A DNA stretch of 64,000 nt from assembly GCA_024663395.1 (NCBI GenBank), contig JANFAH010000001.1, positions 1,674,001-1,738,000 on the forward strand. The letters are read 5' to 3'. The position numbers were made by a program, and so were the translations under genes. Under the pieces are notes generated by a model. It made no database searches. It was not told where the DNA came from and worked only from the letters and a program-made list of their open reading frames with translations. Origin of the DNA: Pisolithus tinctorius. Taxonomy: Eukaryota > Basidiomycota > Agaricomycetes > Boletales > Pisolithaceae. Positions 46,146 to 58,100 of this stretch are shown in pieces (the stretch's first letter is position 1; each line of letters starts with the position of its first letter).

Positions 46146-48876
46146 ATGGACAACCAACCGGCCGTGGAGTGCCCACAGGAGACACTTGCAAGTGGTCGCC
46201 CAAAGCGCCAGGTGGCTAACGTGCATCCCGGTAGGATCGTCCTCGACAGCCAACCAAGAAGACAGACAAGCGCGGAGAAGGAAGCTAACAATGAATGTGC
46301 CCGGGAAGCCCTTGCCAAAAAGGTTGCAGCGCTGAAGAGAGGTTATCAATGGATCAGCGAAATCGAGGATGAAATGGAGGTCAACCAAAGTGGTGTCGCC
46401 ACTGGTGCTAAGCCCATCAAGCCATGTCCTCATCCTCGTCCTCGTCCTCGCGCTGTTGGCAGGCAAAGAAATGAGAGTGATGGCGGTATCTATCATGCTT
46501 AACCAAGAAAACATGAGGCTGATTTTTTTTGTAGGGACGAATGAGCCACTTACCCCCCTAGCTGATGTGGAAGACAATGCTGGACCTGTAGTGATGAAGG
46601 GGAAAGGGACAAAAGCAGCAAAGGCAAAATCACTGCGTGAAGCGATAATCTCCATGTGCAGCAAAGTATCCCCACCATCAACACGTGAAAATAGCATCAG
46701 CGCTAGTACTGGTTTGATGTGCATCTTACTTCTTAACATGTTCCTCCTAACTGAGGCAACTCTTTTCTTTGCGAATGTCCTAACAACTGCCAGCTCTGAC
46801 GATAAACTGACTTTATCTAAGTGTGTCAAAAATTGGGTGAACATTGTCAACACAAGCTCTATGCGATCTTCGAGTGCCAGTGCCAGTCCTCACACATCAG
46901 CTGCACCACCTCCATCCACAAGTACCCTCGCTACAAGTACTACCAATGTCGAGTTCCGTGTATTCAATCTCGGCTCTCCACTGCCAAATGATCCCCAATA
47001 CAACTATGAGTTTGAATCCCAACTACCAGAAAACTTCGACTCACTACCTGATCGCAAAGATGGAGAAGCTAGCGGGCCAGTGAGACCTCTGGCTTTGGAC
47101 ATCCCTGCTCTTCAAAATGTTATCGTTGAGTATCTTTCACGCTGAAATGGTTTTTACTCATGCAATGGTAGTCTCAGTGCGCTGCCGCAATGGCCAAGGA
47201 TTATGAGGCCAATGATCCTGCTGCCAGACTCGCCAACGTCAAGAGGAAAGTAGCCAAGTTGGAATATGTCTCAACCTCTGAGGTTGAGGGCAACGGCGTC
47301 AATGATAACTGTGACAATCTAGACGATGCCATCTGTGTTTTGGGGCACAAGAATGCCGTGGCCAAGGTATGTGCTGACCTAACGAAGGTATGAGTTTCTC
47401 AGTGTACGAAGTAGTCACTGTATTAGTACCTAACGAAGGTATGAGTTTCTACACTACATCAGTACCAAGTAAACGAGCGGGAATCTAGCTATACTCACCT
47501 CAGTGTATGAAGTAGTCACTGAGGTGGAAAAGAATGGTGCAGAAAATTTATAGTACCGTAATTAGTAAGCGCATTGACATCGGAATTTAATTCCGAGGGT
47601 TGGGGAACAATTCTGAGCCCTCTGGGCGAAACTCTGAGACACTACCGTAACTCCAGATTGCATTCTCGACATGACCACCTTTCTCTGTGTTCCTTCATCT
47701 TTTATTTTCTTTCAGTCACGCGTCATGGTTACAAAGGGCATGCCAAAGAAGATCAAGATACAAGCTTGCGACTCTATGTCCAGCTTATCAGCCACATCTA
47801 CTAGCAAGAGATCTATCGTAGCGAGTGATTCATCGAGTCAAGTGCAGACCATCCCTGCACAAGTGCATTTCAACAATTCGGATCTCCCCTCAGATCTGCA
47901 TAAAGATCAGAAGTGGAAGAGGGAAGTTATTCCGATGCTAATCCTATGGGCTGGAAACCAAGAGGATGCATTCAACATCGCCAAGCAAGATATTTGCGGG
48001 GCTCTACAGGAGATCATGCCAGTTGTATACCCCATACTCAAGAACATGGCAGGTAGCATTCTTCCCAGCTCGCCCATGGTTTCTGTCGTAAGTCCATTTC
48101 ATTCTGACTTCATCTGTAGCTGACCGTGTTCGCCATAGGTGTCTCAACGCTTGTGTGATTGGAGGCACGGCTTTGCCTCCACAGCCGTTGCGCAACTCAT
48201 AGCTTTCTTCCTCAATCCTCAAGACCCATCACCCGCTGACACTGCAAAAGTATTACTCGATCATTTCACATTCTTATATGAAGACCTCGACATGACTGTT
48301 CCTGAGAAGGCCTTCCACTCCGTTTTTGTGCAACAGCTGCTGCTGAGCAGCCATTTGACCACAACCAAAGGATACGTTCAAGTCCCCACTCTTGACACTT
48401 CATCTTTGGCAAAGCATGGTGTTGTTGGTGCTCTTGGACTTTGTGCTGCTGCAGTAACATTTATTGAGTCATTTTCATAGCTACAGTATTGATTAGTTTT
48501 TTAGCTCTCACATGGCTTGAACCTCGTTAGATCTGGTGACGTCGAGCTCAAGTCCCCCGTCAATGTCAAAGATGGTATTGCCAAAGTGGCAATGAGGTTT
48601 GTGCAGACCCCCGTCAAATACAACATGGCTTCAGGCAAGGATAGCAAGACTGCGTGCGCGTTTTCAGACCAGAATTGGGGAGCCCCAATGAGGAAGTTTA
48701 TGGGGGCCGCCAAAAGAAGATCTATTGCTCAGCTTCAAGCCATCATAGAGCTCGCCCTTGCTTCGCTTGCAATAGGGCAAGAACTCGACCCCGAGCTGTT
48801 GAGTGATGCAGGATCTGACGACGAGTATGCACTTATCTGTAGGTTTTCATTCCCTACTGCTTATACAATCCACTGA
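46146..48876 (+). CDS. uncharacterised basidiomycete protein carried in the Plavaka element (DUF6532-like)
   Basis: A multi-exon gene. The N-terminal part is basic and low in complexity (KRQVANVHPGRIV, AREALAKKVAALKRG). The conserved domain starts near 47900 with KWKREVIPMLILWAGNQEDA, then VSQRLCDWRHGFASTAVAQL, FLYEDLDMTVPEKAFHSVFV, SLAKHGVVGALGLCAAA and TPVKYNMASGKDSKT followed by FSDQNWGAPMRKF. Introns at about 48089-48138 and 48452-48505 fit GT-AG rules and preserve frame. I believe the domain matches the family Pfam calls DUF6532, but from memory. No catalytic motif seen. It lies within the terminal repeats, head-to-head with the transposase, so it probably moves with it. The first half contains alternative frames, so exon choice there is uncertain. 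Confidence 0.6.
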
Positions 48877-49189
48877 GTCCACAACAGGATCTCTAATACA
48901 TCTTCCCAATTGCTATCACTAGTTCGTCTATGTTTTTCAATCCCTCAATCTTACTGCCACATAATTTACTTCACCGCTACTTAGCATGTGCTTAGCAGAT
49001 ATTAATTGCACTTCGTTGCTGCTTATCTGCTTGACGGAACAGAACCAGCATTATTTCAAGTAAGAAACTAATAAGCTAAGCACACGTTAAGTAAAAAATA
49101 AGCAGTGCTAAGTAAGTATCCAGCAGAAGGATCTACTTATCCAAGCAGACGGCTGCTTGGCAGTTGGTATGATAAGCAAATGTTAAGTA

Positions 49190-49229
49190 GCTGTCAAGTA
49201 AGGATAAGTAAACTTGTGATTTGCTGATG
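49190..49229 (-). repeat. Plavaka right terminal inverted repeat
   Basis: GTCAAGTAAGGATAAGTAAA through GATTTGCTGATG, the inverse of the left end with about seven mismatches. Confidence 0.8.
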
Positions 49230-49770
49230 ATATGGTCGGCTTGATGCCAGACATCAGACACGCAGGGTCGGGATAATTTATCGCATCATACAGGAGGGGT
49301 CTGCCCATCGAGTCATGAGGTACAACGGGGAGTCTTTACAACCTATGTGCGAATTTACCGATGTGGTACAATAATAAGATCTTTAGAATAGAAACCACAT
49401 CACAGCCTGACAGAGTTGAGCAGGCACTGTCACATACGCCCTGAGTCGCATTTCGTAGGGGGTATTGGTAAGGATGGCGAACCTCGCATTGCACGAGTGT
49501 ATTAATAATCGCACGCAAATCGTCTATACATCCTCTTTTGTCCCTGTGCCTGTGCCAGTGTTGAAAGCTATGACGATATGTCAAGCGATTCACCAAACAT
49601 TCCTCCCATGTCTTTCTGAGGGCACAAGACAAGTAACGAGATATGCATTTCCATTCCCAACACACGGACACGATTTAACTCGACACATAAGCGATCATTT
49701 ACTTTTCACCTCACTCAAAGGTCACCTTCGACGGACGACCTAGTAGCTCTCACGAAAGGTATTGAAATGC
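49230..49770 (+). pseudogene. EMC1: EMC1 pseudogene, copy B, middle part
   Basis: Continues copy B after the Plavaka element. It shows RYNGESL and EFTDVV, then ESHFVGGIGKDGEPRIARVY, and finally sequence matching copy A near 31140-31300 (ACACACGGACACGATTTAA). About 120 bp present in copy A are deleted at the junction. Many stops. Confidence 0.62.
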
Positions 49771-50149
49771 CATACCGTGATATTAACTCAAATTGCAGAT
49801 GCCGAGGATCAGCAGAGTACGTGACTGTGCAACTGGGCCTCCACTAGGCCATGGATTGCTTCGCTCATCTCCCCGACTGTGGCGCATGTCCCGCTCGAAA
49901 GGGCCAGTGTGTTTGCCATGAGTGCATAAGGTCTGTTGGTACTCGTTGTTGTCCATCAAACGTGACATAGGGGGACGGAAAGGTAACTTGGGTACAGTCG
50001 GGGACAAGCAAAGCCCACCAATTTACTAATGGCACAAGGAGGAAATTTTACACAAAACTAATGGCAGACTTGGAACCAGCGAGCGAAAATACATCCAAAA
50101 AGATACTTGCTGAGTTTCTCCCATGATATTTTTTGGCTGCCAAATTTTT
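49771..50149. other. segment partly shared with 35325-35400; no gene
   Basis: AAAGGGCCAGTGTGTTTGCC and the following ~90 bp resemble the sequence at 35325, in the same orientation. No protein recognised in either place. Confidence 0.45.
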
Positions 50150-50690
50150 CAGATTTTTGAGTGAAAATATCTATATGCCTAGGGGCCAGGTTGCCAAATT
50201 TGGGTATATACACTACAGATTAAGGACTGCCTTAGTGGCCATCATCACTCATTGTGATAGTTTCTGCTTTCATACTGCCCACTCTGCAGCTTGTCATGTA
50301 AGCCCCAGTCTGCAAGCACTCAAAAGTTGGTGTGAACGGATGATAAAGTGCCAGATGACTTCAACAGGACATGAACTGAGGATGTTCATCACAGCTTCCT
50401 TCGCTGCAGCAATGTTTGGTTTTGTTGACTGCCAGTAATAATTAGTGAGAATATTCAAAACTCACCATTTCAATTGGATTGAGTCCGCAGTGGAATTTTG
50501 GCAAGAACAAGCAAATATGCCCAGCATTTGCCTTTTTTTTTGCAGTGGCTCCATGGCCCATGACAACTCTCCATTCCAGGAATGTTTTCAGTTCAGTAAG
50601 AGCTAGTTCAGAAACCTCAGGTAAGTCGCAATTAGTTCCTTCAATGCTTGTACATGTTTTTCCACTGGGGCAGTTCACGTAGTGAGTTTG
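50150..50690 (-). pseudogene. Tc1/mariner-like (DDE_3) transposase C-terminal remnant
   Basis: On the minus strand: GHICLFLPKFHCGLNPIEM, the conserved box holding the last catalytic acidic residue in this group of fungal transposases (family form KFHCELN.IE), then LSACRLGLTWQAAEWAVWKQ. Upstream catalytic parts are absent and a stop follows (KLSQ*VMMATKAVL). It is cut next to the Harbinger gene. Confidence 0.65.
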
Positions 50691-50724
50691 AATTGAGTTT
50701 GAAACATTTCCTCCTGTACATGAG

Positions 50725-52156
50725 ATGGACGACGTCGATATTGGTGGTGATCATGAGGAGATTCACCGCCAACGCTTGCTGCGCCATATTGCTCTTGTCG
50801 TCAATATCATCCTCTGCATGATCGGTCGTACTGAAGCGCAATCTACACCAATCCAAAGGATTCCGGAGCCTTACCACACGTCAGCACTAACCGGTGAGGA
50901 ATGGCTTATCGAGCTCCTTGCAGGTCATCCAGAACGAATCCGATGCAAACTTGGTGTTCATGCTGATGTCTTTGCACGACTCATGGAGGAGCTTTGCCAG
51001 ATCGGTCATGGCAACTCTCGATTTGTTTCGCTTGAAGAACAACTAGCTATTTTCCTCTATATGAGTGTGACGGGTCTGACTATCAGGCACATTGGTGAAC
51101 GCTTTCAACGGTCAAATGAGACCATATCTCGGTATGTCATCACCCTTAGTTTTCTGATACTTTTCTAACCTCCTTGATCAGGTACTTTTGCAAGATACTC
51201 TTCATCCTATCGTTGTCACCCTTCTATTCCACGTATGTCAAGATGCCTGGTGCTGATGATATTCAGCCAAAGATTAGGGGAGATAAAAGATTTTGGCCAT
51301 ATTTCAAGGATGCAATTGGTGTGTTGGATGGGAGCCATATCCATGCTGCTCCGGCGTCGGAGGACGGGCGGTGTACTGAAACTGCAAAGGCTCCATATCG
51401 CAGAACTGCTTGTTTGCTTGCGATTTCCAGCTGATGTTTACATACTCGTTGACTGGTTGGGAGGGTTCGGCTACTGATGCGCGTGTATACCAGGATGCAC
51501 GTGCGAAAGGGCTTGTCATCCCAACAGGAAAGTTTCTCCTTGCGGATGCTGGATTCCCCCTGCGCCCAGAAATTCTAGTCCCATACCGGGTGACTCGCTA
51601 CCACCTCGCAGAGTGGCGCCGAGCGCATTTAAGGTAATTTTCTTTGAATTATCCATCTTATTGTCCTGCTGATCTGACAAGACCCAGGAACAAAGAAGAG
51701 TTGTTCAACCTCCGGCACTCATCTGCACGCAATGTCATCGAGCGAATATTTGGTGTCCTCAAGCGTCGTTTTCGCATCTTACTACTAAGCCCTGAGTACA
51801 ACATCGACGTCCAAGGCCAAATCCCCTCAGCACTCTGTGCACTCCACAACTTCATCCGTACTCACGATGCCAAAGAAGGTCCGATGCCAGGACAGGATGT
51901 CCACGTAGATGAGCAAGGTGCAGGAGGGCCTGGGGGATCAGCAGATGAGGGTGGAGCCAACGAAGATAATCCCAATGTAGGTCAGCTTGAAGCGGCACGC
52001 ACTTTCCGTGACCAGATCGCTCAACATATGTGGGACGATTATCAGGAAATCATTCGATTGTGGGATCTCAGGCAATTGCCCTCAGGTAGCGACAACTATA
52101 GCTCTGATGACTCCACAAACATCGGTAGCGGTATGAGTGATATATCAATGTTGTAG
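50725..52156 (+). pseudogene. PIF/Harbinger transposase (DDE_Tnp_4)
   Basis: Starts MDDVDIGGDHEEIHRQRLLR. A helix-turn-helix-like part (MSVTGLTIRHIGERFQRSNE) precedes the catalytic domain. The DDE residues are visible: VLDGSHIHA (first Asp), LLADAGFPLRPEIL (second Asp), NVIERIFGVLKRRF (Glu). Introns at about 51132-51180 and 51630-51686 fit. Near 51370-51385 a one-base shift and a TGA (VY*NCKG, Arg expected) break the frame. The end is acidic and Ser-rich. The neighbouring minus-strand gene is the usual two-gene partner. Confidence 0.88.
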
Positions 52157-52323
52157 ACATGTAGTTCATTTGTTCCCATACCATGCAATATACGTACGCA
52201 TTCAGATCTCTCATGTGTGATGAAGGAAAAAAAGATAGATTGCGATAAAGAAAAAAAAAGATTGCGATACAGTGATAGCAGGTATGGGGGTACAGCAAAC
52301 ATCAAATCTACCTATAGTAATTT

Positions 52324-52899
52324 TTACTGTGTACTGGTCTGAGAACTACCAACCCCGAGTTTCATCCGATACTCCAGTTCAGCAAGCGCCAAACGATCTT
52401 CCTTCTTTGCCATCCTCAAGTATACATCAGCGAAGCCGAGATTCTGCACGATCAACGATCGGATGAACGCTTTGATGGGACTGGGGAAATCTTGGTCTTG
52501 ATCATCCAGTAGATGAATCGCTTGTGCCCTCGTTGTCGACGCTTTATCGATGGCAGATGTCATCGACGTGTTGATTGATGAGGTGAGGAATTTGATCAAG
52601 CCTTGTAGGCCTACCGCGATAGGGTTTGATATCGCAAGTGAAGGCAGAGGCGGAGGATTGCGAGAACGACGGGAACGGGAGCTTTTTGCATAGTCCAAGG
52701 CGGCAGAGAGGTTGGTGCGTTTGTTGGAGGCGGGAGCAGTAGCAGAAATGTCGCTTGCATTGGCGTATGGGAAAACAGACATGGTAGTCAAAACCTCGTC
52801 GTCACCAAGCATCTCGGTGTGAGACCGCTTCCCACTAGATGGTGGAGCACTGGATGGAGGGATAGAAATGTCGGACAGGTTGATGGTAGACGGCGGATC
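52324..52899 (-). pseudogene. Harbinger partner protein, C-terminal fragment
   Basis: About 190 codons, basic and Ser-rich in the middle (SSRSRRSRNPPPLPS), ending with LGFADVYLRMAKKEDRLALA, the helical end seen in many transposon-associated Myb/SANT-like proteins of basidiomycetes. The DNA-binding N-terminus is missing because another element begins at 52900. The assignment rests mostly on context. Confidence 0.5.
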
Positions 52900-54660
52900 C
52901 ACTTCAGTCACCCCCCCCAGGGGACCTATTAGGTTCATATATTCTTATAGATGTATCCACCTAATAGGTGTTGACCACCTGGGTATTCCCAGTGACTGCT
53001 GGAGATTCACCAGGCCCTGGAGATTCTCCAGAGCAAGGTGTCAGACATGGACTTTCTCCAGGATTATTACATCTATAACAGAGTGCCTGGGGTCCAAATG
53101 GGGCTTTCCCCAGTGGGTTAATAGACCTATGTCCTGGGTATCCTGGGGGATTCTCCAGCCTAAATGGACCTGTTCCCAGGGCATGCTGGGGGATTCCCCA
53201 GGCTAAATGGACCTGTTCTCTGGGCATGCTGGGGGATTCTCCAGCCTAAATGGACCTGTTCCCAGGGCATGCTGGGGGATTCCCCAGGCTAAATGGACCT
53301 GTTCCCAGGGCATGCTGGGGGATTCTCCAGCCTAAATGGACCTATTCTCTGGGCATGCTGGGGGAATCCCCAGCCCAAATGGACCTGTTCTCTGGGCATG
53401 CTGGGGGATTCCCCAGCCCAAATGGACCTGTTCTCTGGGCATGCTGGGGGATTCCCCAGCCCAAATGGACCTGTTCCCTGTACATCCTGGGGGATTCTCC
53501 AGCCTAAATGGACCTGGTCTCTGGGCATGCTGGGGGATTCCCCAGCCTAAATGGACCTGTTCCCTGGGCATCCTGGGGGATTCTCCAGCCTGAATGGACC
53601 TGTTCCCAGTGCATCCTGGGGGATTCCCCAGCCTGAATGGACCTGGTCCCAGGGCATCCAGCCCAAACAGACCTTTTCTAAGATGATCATGGGAACCTCC
53701 AGTTCAAATAGACCACCATCACAGCATGAAGGATCAATCAAAATGATTTGGAGTCTCCATGTTGCTGACAGGAGTGTGTATCATGCCAAGTACCTATTTC
53801 CATGGCATCTGATCTGAGCACTCTATACAATATGTGAAAAAGCATGGCCATAGACCACTAAGGAAAGACTGGTGACATCTGATGGAGGGAGTAGAATATA
53901 CTTGGTGATGGTGATTGCCCAGGCACAGCAGACATACTTTCACCATGCTTCCCAAGGCTTCAGTGATCTCCAGTCTTGGCCATTGCATACAAGTCAAAGA
54001 TTGTCCAGGTCTTAATGGAATTTTCCCACCCACTCTGGGGATCCACAGGGTATGCAGCAGATCCTCCAGGTAATGCTTGGAATTTCCCAGCCAACTCCTG
54101 TCTCTAGAGGCTCTCCAAGCTATGTCCTGGGGATTCTCCAAGCACTGCTGGGGATTCTCCAAGTGCTACTGAGGATTCTCCAACTGACTCTGGGGATTGT
54201 CCAAGCTATGACCTGGGGATTCTCCAAGCACTGCTGGGGATTCTCCAGGCAATGCTGGGGATTCTCCAACTGACTCTGGGGATTCTCCAGGCAATGCTGG
54301 GGATTCTCCCACCCAATCTGGGGATTCTCCAAGCACTGCTGGGGATTCTCCAGGCAATGCTGGGGATTCTCCAAGCACTGCTGGGGATTCTCCAACCCAC
54401 TCTGGGGATTCTCCAGGCAATGCTGGGGATTCTCCAACTGACCCTGGGGATTCTCCAAGCACTGCTGGGGATTCTCCAACTGACTCTGGGGATTCTCCAA
54501 CTGACCCTGGGGATTCTCCAGGCAATGCTGGGGATTCTCCAACCCACTCTGGGGATTCTCCAACCCACTCTGGGGATTCTCCAGGCAATGCTGGGGATTC
54601 TCCAACTGACTCTGGGGATTCTCCAAGCACTGCTGGGGATTTTCCATGTTATGTCCTGGG
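52900..54660. mobile_element. relative of the palindromic element, one end only
   Basis: Starts CACTTCAGTCACCCCCCCC, followed by the CCTATTAGGT stem and, in order, a ~43-bp and a 21-bp minisatellite: the same layout as one arm of 19895-26732. No second end or target duplication was found downstream, so the right limit is not known. It truncates the Harbinger partner gene. Confidence 0.72.
53130..53690. repeat. 43-bp minisatellite
   Basis: About thirteen units with CTAAATGGACCTGTTCC, CAGGGCATGCTGGGGGA and TTCCCCAG. Identical spacing of 43 bp between successive ATGGACCTG sites (for example 53250, 53293, 53336). Confidence 0.9.
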
Positions 54661-54670
54661 GATTCTCTAA
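54055..54670. repeat. 21-bp minisatellite
   Basis: About 27 units of CTGGGGATTCTCCAAGCACTG and variants. It gives a 7-residue repeat in every frame; long frames here are a by-product. Confidence 0.9.
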
Positions 54671-55110
54671 CCAACTCTGGCATTTCTATGTTGGTAGCTA
54701 CTGAGAACTCTTCCCCCTGAAGCCTAGGGCAGAGCCCCATGCCCTTCACATGGACATCATAGCTCTAGTGGATGTCTGGTTCCATGGATTTCACATTCCT
54801 ATCTCACACATAGCAGTTTGCACCTAAATCCAATCTGTATTTATGATAGGGTATGCTATCAGATTGAATATGCATAGGTGTGAGGAGAAAATGAATGGTC
54901 TTGTAAGGGTATTGTAGTTACGATGGTAACAAAAAGACCATGGTGGATAATGGACAAAATGAATGATGGCAGACATTACACAAAGGAAGGATATGCAGGG
55001 GGAAGATGATACAGCCACAGGGTATCATAGTTACATGCTAATGATGCAAACATGTTGAACTGGTGTGTACATGAGCCAGTAGCAAGTGAATGATTGAAAT
55101 GAAAACATGC
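54671..55110. other. no gene recognised
   Basis: A-T-richer sequence after the minisatellite and before the last exon of the minus-strand gene. It may include the lost right end of the element at 52900 and the 3' region of the gene. Confidence 0.4.
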
Positions 55111-58100
55111 CTAGTAGTGGTTGCGTCGATCATAGGTGTGATAGCAACGTCCATCAGAGTCATCAGAGTCATGACGATGATGTCTCTTGTGGGGAGGGTT
55201 TCAATAAATGTATTCAACCACACTGTGCATGTTAGTCTCATTGTACACGTAGGCTACCCAGCAACATACCTTCGGTGAGTTCTTCCCTGTTGTGAAGGAC
55301 CACCATGATCACTCTCATTGTCCTGATATCCTCTATAGCGCTTGTGTGACTCATGCCGAGGGCGGTGGCGAGGACGTGGGGTCAGAGAGTAGTTATCAGA
55401 AGGGGGGTGTGTCAAAGTCGGACAACACCCCTGGCTCCTTCTTAGGGCGGAGTTGGAGCGGGTTGGGCTGCGGAGTACAGCAGTCAAAGTCCGAAGCGAA
55501 TCCGACCACTGGGTGGCGAGATATTCGACGAACAGTGAGCGGAGGGGTATGAAGGAAAGTTTCGGAGACTGAGGTCGGAGTCGGAGCCGGAGGTCAGAGG
55601 TCGGAGGTCGGATGAGAGGGCGTTGGGTTCAGCTAGTGCGCTGCCCCCTTGCGCGAGCTCAGCCCTCGTATTTCAGAGGTGGAGCGGACTCAGAGGAAGT
55701 GGAGACGAAACTCCGGAGGGGACTGAGAGCGAGTCGAAGGTGGGGACTTTATTCAATATTCGTACTGATTACATCGGAGTACTACGTGGCCTTATATACG
55801 ATGTAGGTCAAGGGCGGTGCAGTACGGAATGTAAACCAATAAGTGTATAGTGGGTTAGAGTCCTTCCGAGACAAGGGACAGAGGGTAGGGACGACGGGGA
55901 CCTTAACTGAGACAAGGAAACTACTACAACGAGGAAAAGAGGGTAAATACCAAAGGAGCGGAAGAATGGAGAAAACTGACACGAGGGCGGAACCCTATCT
56001 AGAACGCAGGGCCGCAAGTCCGACAGCCCACGTGACCAACCTTAGGGCGGAGTTGAGCGGAGTTGGTCAGGGGACCTTGGAGAGGTGTGGAGATGTGTCG
56101 GGAGGGTCGGAGGAGCGCGGGAACACGTCGGAAGAGGGCGGAGAAGCGCGGGAACATGTCGGAGGAGGGCGGAGTAGGTATTAGGGGCTTACGCTGGTGT
56201 CATGGTCATGACAGGGTGATGATGATATGCAGCTGCTGGAGCAAGATATGTGTGATGATCACCATGCAACGATGGACCTTGTGGAGATGACTGCGGTGAC
56301 TCCTCGACAGGGGATGAAGGAGGGAGAGGGGAGTGGTGGGATGCTGGCTGAGTGGAATGAGGTCCATGGGATGGCAATTGCCCTCGCCTCAGGTGGTGTG
56401 ATCCTGCAGGAGAGGGGTGACGTGTGCGGGATGGTGATTGCTGTCATCGGGTGTGGTGGGATGTTGAGGGAGACACATGGTGCTGCACAGGTGGCTGGGG
56501 TGATCTATAAGCTGGGGATAAAGAAGGCACAGTCATACGGTGGGTGTTGGATGCTGCTGGCAAGGGGTGACATCTGTTGGATGGCACTCGTCCTCGCACA
56601 GGTTGGTCAGGGAAAGATGAAGGGGCACTTCTCTCCTTAAACTTGTCACCTTTAGGGAGGGCCTTAATGAATGCATCTGAATCAGAAAGAACACGGAGGT
56701 GCCGGTTCAATGTGTTCACCACAAGTGGGATGTCACACATCCTTGCATCACTGTGGCGAAATAGCTCAATCTGATCTGGATTATTCATGTCAGTGAGGGC
56801 AACCATTTCGTGTCAACAACTCACCATCAGTCCATTTCTTGAGGTAAAATGATGAATTCGGCAAAGGGACAAGGTATTCAGCTTGGTCTTCTTCATCATC
56901 TAGTGGAGCCTCAGCATGGTAATCTGCACCCATTGACTCTTTCAGGAAAGGAACAGTCAGAGGACGAAGTTCATCAGCATTGAGGCATTTGACATTGAAA
57001 TCCGGACCAACAGCAGGGACTCCAGCAGGCCAATCAGTGATGGTATACTGGTGAACATACAGCAGATCAAGCAATGACTTCCAAGAAACATTTCTCTGGC
57101 CTCGTGTGATACCATTCTCTTCTGTGGCAGCACTTCAGAGGATGAATATGAATCAAATAGATTTATTGACATACAGAATTTATGGAGTATGATTGTAGGT
57201 AAAACTCGCTGATTGCGATCACGCCTGTATTCTTGAGGTTTTAATCCCAGTGCACGGTCATAACGGGGTTGTGACAGCACATTAAAGTCGGGAAGAGGCA
57301 CCGAAGCAGCAGAGTTAAGGATTTTATACCTAAAGAAAAGTCAGTGGGCAATTGTACATGGCATATGTTATACATACTTGATAATGGTGGACAGGTATTC
57401 TAATAATTGTGTTATGTCGGTCTGCCTCTCACTCGCAAGCTGCATGAGAAGGGAGGATCCAGCAGAAATTCCTTGGGATTGGCGTGCAGCTTCATCGCTC
57501 CCACTATAAATTACACATCCAAAGACATGTATGCCCTCCACATTGCACCAAGTTTGTGCCTGTACAAGAGGTTATTCAAGAAGCAAACAATCACAATGGT
57601 ATTACCCACCCCTTGTGTAAAGGAGTCACAGCAAGCCATTACACAGCCCACCATTGCCTTGGAACTGATGTCTTTGGACCCACTGACACACTCACTCCAA
57701 TACTTCCGGATCTCAGCCCACAGTTGAGGATGTTCATCCTCATCTTTATGGTCCTCATAGTGCTTGGTGTGACGCCTATAGTAGTCTTTGGTTTCCTCTG
57801 CGATTGAATCAACGTGGAGTCAAAACTGCAACAAGTTAGGATGTACTGACCTGCAGACGCTTTTGGATTGGTATGTGCATACCAAGCCTGACGCATGTTC
57901 CACACAGATTCAGCACGAGTTGCCTTTGTGGTAAGACCAGCAGCAGCCATGATTGACCCAAGAGTCTTGCCATACTCATCTGCAATCACCTGGGCTTCTT
58001 GAGTGGTGCGCATGCCAAGTGCCTGTGCCTTTCGTATGGCTTCCAAGGGAAGCCGCGCTGGTTTGAAGCGCAGTAAGCCTGCTTCTGCACTGGATGTATC

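Larger units (their letters stand above)
42057..49229. mobile_element. Plavaka (CMC-type) DNA transposon with a second gene
   Basis: Terminal inverted repeats of about 40 bp, CATCAGCAAATCA...TGCTTGAC at the left and the inverse at the right (about 49190-49229), share most positions. AT flanks both ends (42055-42056 and 49230-49231), a 2-bp duplication as in CMC elements. Subterminal regions (42060-42200 and 48950-49210) hold many copies of CTTAGCA / CAAGCAC-like motifs. It contains a transposase gene on the minus strand and an unrelated gene on the plus strand, tail to head. It splits EMC1 copy B. Confidence 0.85.

Noticed and set aside
53130..53690. Possible CRISPR-like array of regular repeats
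   Set aside because: Units are contiguous tandem repeats without unique spacers, in a eukaryotic context.
54120..54749. Long open frames (up to about 200 codons) in the 21-bp minisatellite, giving heptad-like protein repeats
   Set aside because: The unit is a multiple of three, so open frames arise on both strands and in several phases at once. No start context or splice structure favours one.
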